In this document: positions 57,778 through 60,000 of the stretch, piece after piece
Position numbering within the stretch: the stretch's first letter is position 1
Layout of the letters: each line of letters starts with the position of its first letter
NCBI RefSeq assembly: GCF_030272615.1
Contig: NC_081412.1
Coordinates: 23,530,432-23,590,431, forward strand
Length of the DNA stretch: 60,000 bases
Direction of reading: 5' to 3'
DNA from: Cryptomeria japonica
Lineage: Eukaryota > Streptophyta > Pinopsida > Cupressales > Cupressaceae
Made by a program: the position numbers and the translations under genes
Notes under the pieces: generated by a model
Seen by the model: only the letters and a program-made list of their open reading frames with translations
What the model was told of the DNA's origin: nothing
The model's database searches: none

Positions 57778-58441
57778 TGTTGATGGAGTGGTTTGCACTT
57801 CCATCAACACAGAATAGAATGCACAGAGTCTATCCTATTCTCTCTCGAATAAGGAAATCTTGTATGCCTTTTGATTGTCCAAATAAGATAACCTCAAGGT
57901 TTCTAATGTTAGGTCATGACTAATCTTTGGATAACTCAGTGTTGATGTGATTTGCTGGGAATCATAAGGGGACTTATGCATCTGACAAGCTGGTTTGCAT
58001 CCGATATTACAATCTAATCTTGCTTCACTTCTTAAACTGGTTAAAGTAAATAGCAAAATGATAGGTTTTAGAGAATCTAGGGATACTAATAGTAATGGCT
58101 GGTGCTGTGCATAGACAGACTTCACATAAAACTAGTTCCTGCTTGGCCAGAGATAAACTCACAACACCACAGAAGCAGTGTAATCTCTAAAGGAAAATAA
58201 AAGGATTTTCGGTCTATGAACATACATTGAGTACCCAATTCCAGTGCAACTTAAATGAACATTCACAATTGAACTAACAACAACAAAAGGCTCAGACTAA
58301 CCATGCATAGAGACTTACAGTCAACAAATCTCCAATGGTATGAACCAGAAACCGATCAGATATTGTCACACTTTGACATTAAAATCACTGAACTTTAGCT
58401 AATTTGATGAAGAGAAACCATGCATATATTCACTTGCCAGA
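57778..58441 (-). repeat. TGTTG-family LTR, truncated
   Basis: It starts TGTTGATGG, then AACACAGAATAGAATG and, further on, GATTTGCTGGGAATCATAAGG and GGGGACTTATG, the 3' part of the family on the minus strand. Family likeness fades at about 58441, where a coding fragment in the other direction begins, so the U3 side is missing. Confidence 0.6.
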
Positions 58442-58739
58442 GCTCATGAATATGAAGGATTAATTTATAGAGGTCCAGTTGGTATGAGAGCTGGAGAATT
58501 GAGAGCATGCGAATCATACACACAACTACATTATCCTAGCAGGGCACATTACAGAAGAGTGAACAATGCTTTCACTATGCATATAACAAGAACTTTGGAA
58601 GGTGTTATTCATCAAGGATTATCCCCATAGGCAAACGAGCTGATAGAGAAGTTTGGTGCTTGGTTTATCCAGTTTCCCAAGTTCACCTACATAAGGATAC
58701 AACGATGCTCTTGTCTACCCTACATGCTACCAAGGTATC
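58442..58739 (+). pseudogene. Second copy of part of the unknown element protein
   Basis: The plus strand reads GLIYRGPVGMRAGELRAC, ESYTQLHYPSRAHYRRVNNA, FTMHITRTLEGVIHQGLSP, one stop (TAG), then ELIEKFGAWFIQFPKFTYIR. This parallels GLIMKGEIGNGPDQIK, CYPQLHYQDIA, RVNDAFTMRLVKLMQGGLH and YGAWFIQFPRFSYIRI of the protein at 50338-53958. The match begins at about 58442 and ends at the LTR start at 58740. It shows that the unknown protein belongs to a diverged family and is not unique to one insertion. Confidence 0.8.
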
Positions 58740-58869
58740 TGTTGTCATTTTATGACACCCTTAGTCCACCAGTAAGAACCGATCAGAGATACGATCCATG
58801 GACCGGCGCTGCCCTAGGTTGATCAAGGAGAAAGCAGAAGAATCATGAAGTGTGAAGTGTTGCCTTGTC

Positions 58870-59565
58870 CGGAGGAAGTTCCTCCCTTGGCCTTTTCTTC
58901 CTTCCCCAGAACCCCAAGGTTCTGAGGTTCTTTCCCTTTGCCTTCTCCTGTTCTCCTTATCCGGAACTCCGAAACCCCGAGGTTCCGAAGTTCCTTCTCT
59001 TTGCCTTCTCTCGCTTTTCCTTCTTCGGAACTTCGGAACCCCGAGTTTCCGAAGTTCCTCTCCTTCTTTCCCTTTCTCTTCTTCTCTCAGAAACTCCGGA
59101 ATCTCGAGGTTCCGAAGTTCCTTTCTTTTCTTCTTCCTTTCTCCGGAACCCCGAGGTTCCAAAGTTCCTTTGCACAGGTTTCGCCTTTTCCTTGCCTCCT
59201 TCTAGTTCCCCCGGAACTCTGGAACCCCGAGGTTTCGAAGTTCCTTTCCTTTGCCTTCTCCAGAACTTCGGAACCCCCTTCCTAGCCTTTCTTCCTTCTT
59301 TTCTCCGAAACTCCGGCACCCCGAGGTTTCGAAGTTCCTTTCTTTTCTTCTTCCCTTCTCTGGAACTCCGAAACTCCCAGGTTCCGAAGTTCTTTCCCTC
59401 CTTGCCTTTTCTATCTAGTTTTCCTCGGAACTCCAGAACCCCGAGGTTCCGAAGTTCCTTCCTTAGCCTTCCCTTTCTTCTCTCCGGAACTCCGGAACCC
59501 CGAAGTTTCGAAGTTCCTTCCTTGTCTTCCCCACTTTGGGAACCTGAGTTTCCGAAGTCCCCGGA
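58870..59565. repeat. Array of GGAACCCCGAGGTTCC hairpins, ~60-bp unit
   Basis: About eleven units of the form CCGGAACTCCGGAACCCCGA followed by GGTTCCGAAGTTCC and a 25-40-base C/T-rich spacer. The GAAGTTCC word recurs at about 58987, 59051, 59114, 59161, 59237, 59331, 59386, 59451, 59510 and 59554 (last ones changed). Each unit can fold into a hairpin of about 14 pairs around CCCCGAGG. Long open frames on both strands here (251 and 209 codons) are translations of the repeat. Confidence 0.88.
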
Positions 59566-59896
59566 CTTCCTTCCGACTGGCGACATTTTTGGATGGCGTG
59601 ATCGACACTCAAGGCTTTAAATGCTCCGACAGTTTTGGTGACTTATGCACTTTCTTTTGTGGAGCCACAGGGGTGCATTTAATGTTTTTGGCAGGATTTC
59701 CATCAAGGGAGGTATGGGGCCATGCTTGTTGTGGTGACTTATATCATGTCTGCATACTCTGACTTTGGAAGGTCAGTCAATCCACCTTCTCAAGGTTGCC
59801 TTTTGTGGGTATGGCTACGTTGCTTGCAAGTACCGAGGTCAAGTGCATGCACTTCCCTGACATGCAGGGGTCATGATCACTCTTGTAACCATTTTT

Positions 59897-59909
59897 CTAT
59901 ATAAAGCTG
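59897..59909 (+). promoter_or_regulatory. TATA-like site of the terminal LTR
   Basis: TTCTATATAAAGC about 1.16 kb from the LTR start and downstream of the hairpin array; a good TATA match in the expected U3 position. Confidence 0.55.
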
Positions 59910-60000
59910 TTAAGCCTCATCTTAAAGGGTTCTCTCCTTGCTTCCTTGAGCTTTCCTATGCTCTTTCTCTTGAAGAGTTGTAATTATTTTTGCATTTCTG

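Larger units (their letters stand above)
58740..60000 (+). repeat. LTR running past the window end
   Basis: It starts TGTTGTCATTTTATGACACC exactly where the coding fragment on its left is cut. It carries the hairpin array below, then a TATA-like TTCTATATAAAGC at 59897-59909 on the plus strand and CT-rich leader sequence, i.e. U3 and the start of R. The other end and the TSD lie outside the window. Confidence 0.55.

Noticed and set aside
49210-58441. One element with LTRs at 49210 and 57778
   Set aside because: Both LTRs are the same family and orientation but look far too diverged for a pair, and the right one runs into an oppositely oriented coding fragment.
58865-59620. Open frames of 251 (plus) and 209 (minus) codons with repeated GTSEPRGSG / PRFRSSFL text
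   Set aside because: They are translations of the ~60-bp hairpin repeat on both strands, a common by-product of repeats free of stops.

Overview
The window is gymnosperm-like plant nuclear DNA, probably from a conifer; that placement is inferred from one host gene with enormous introns packed with old, nested LTR retrotransposons. The only host gene I can support is a plus-strand plant D-cysteine desulfhydrase / ACC-deaminase-like gene. Four consecutive internal exons are visible (13560-13658, 14941-14998, 15091-15204, 48884-48981), with compatible reading phases and GT..AG borders. The last two flank an intron of 33,679 bp. No other exon of the gene was found, so it extends past both window ends, and the flanking introns hold at least about 13.5 kb (left) and 11 kb (right) inside the window.

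Layout. 1-7440: minus-strand Ty3/gypsy element (integrase, RNase H, RT, protease, gag with three zinc knuckles, an extra short ORF, tRNA-Asp-like primer site, one LTR). 7464-9585: LINE fragment split by a solo LTR with a perfect TAAAG target duplication. 9586-12222: truncated minus-strand Ty1/copia element (LTR, polypurine tract, RNase H). 12223-13559: LTR scrap, degenerate repeats and a SINE-like sequence. 13560-15204: three host exons.

The giant intron (15205-48883) has an oldest layer formed by a minus-strand copia element, now in pieces at 15510-15899, 30756-31412, 33094-34868 and probably 42728-42900. It was broken by (i) three same-family LTRs nested inside one another (15900-30755, 21435-30243, 24672-29073; target duplications GTTCA/ATTCC, GGTTG, GCGCC), the innermost carrying a 166-bp-period array of hairpin cores; (ii) a solo LTR at 31418-33093 (TTAAG); (iii) a complete LTR element at 34869-42727 (GGCTT) that has LTRs, primer site and polypurine tract but codes for an unrecognised acidic, coiled-coil protein instead of reverse transcriptase. 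A 675-bp hAT-type MITE, further solo LTRs and a PPR pseudogene complete the intron.

Right of the fourth exon, 49210-53958 holds another LTR element with an unrecognised ORF of about 1,206 codons (three in-frame stops, no frameshift seen). A second divergent copy of part of this protein lies at 58442-58739. The window ends inside an LTR whose U3 is an array of GGAACCCCGAGGTTCC hairpins. Elements that still hold internal sequence lie antisense to the host gene; the LTRs lying sense are solo. All recognisable transposon pol genes are broken, so the DNA reads as transcribed but otherwise decaying intron.
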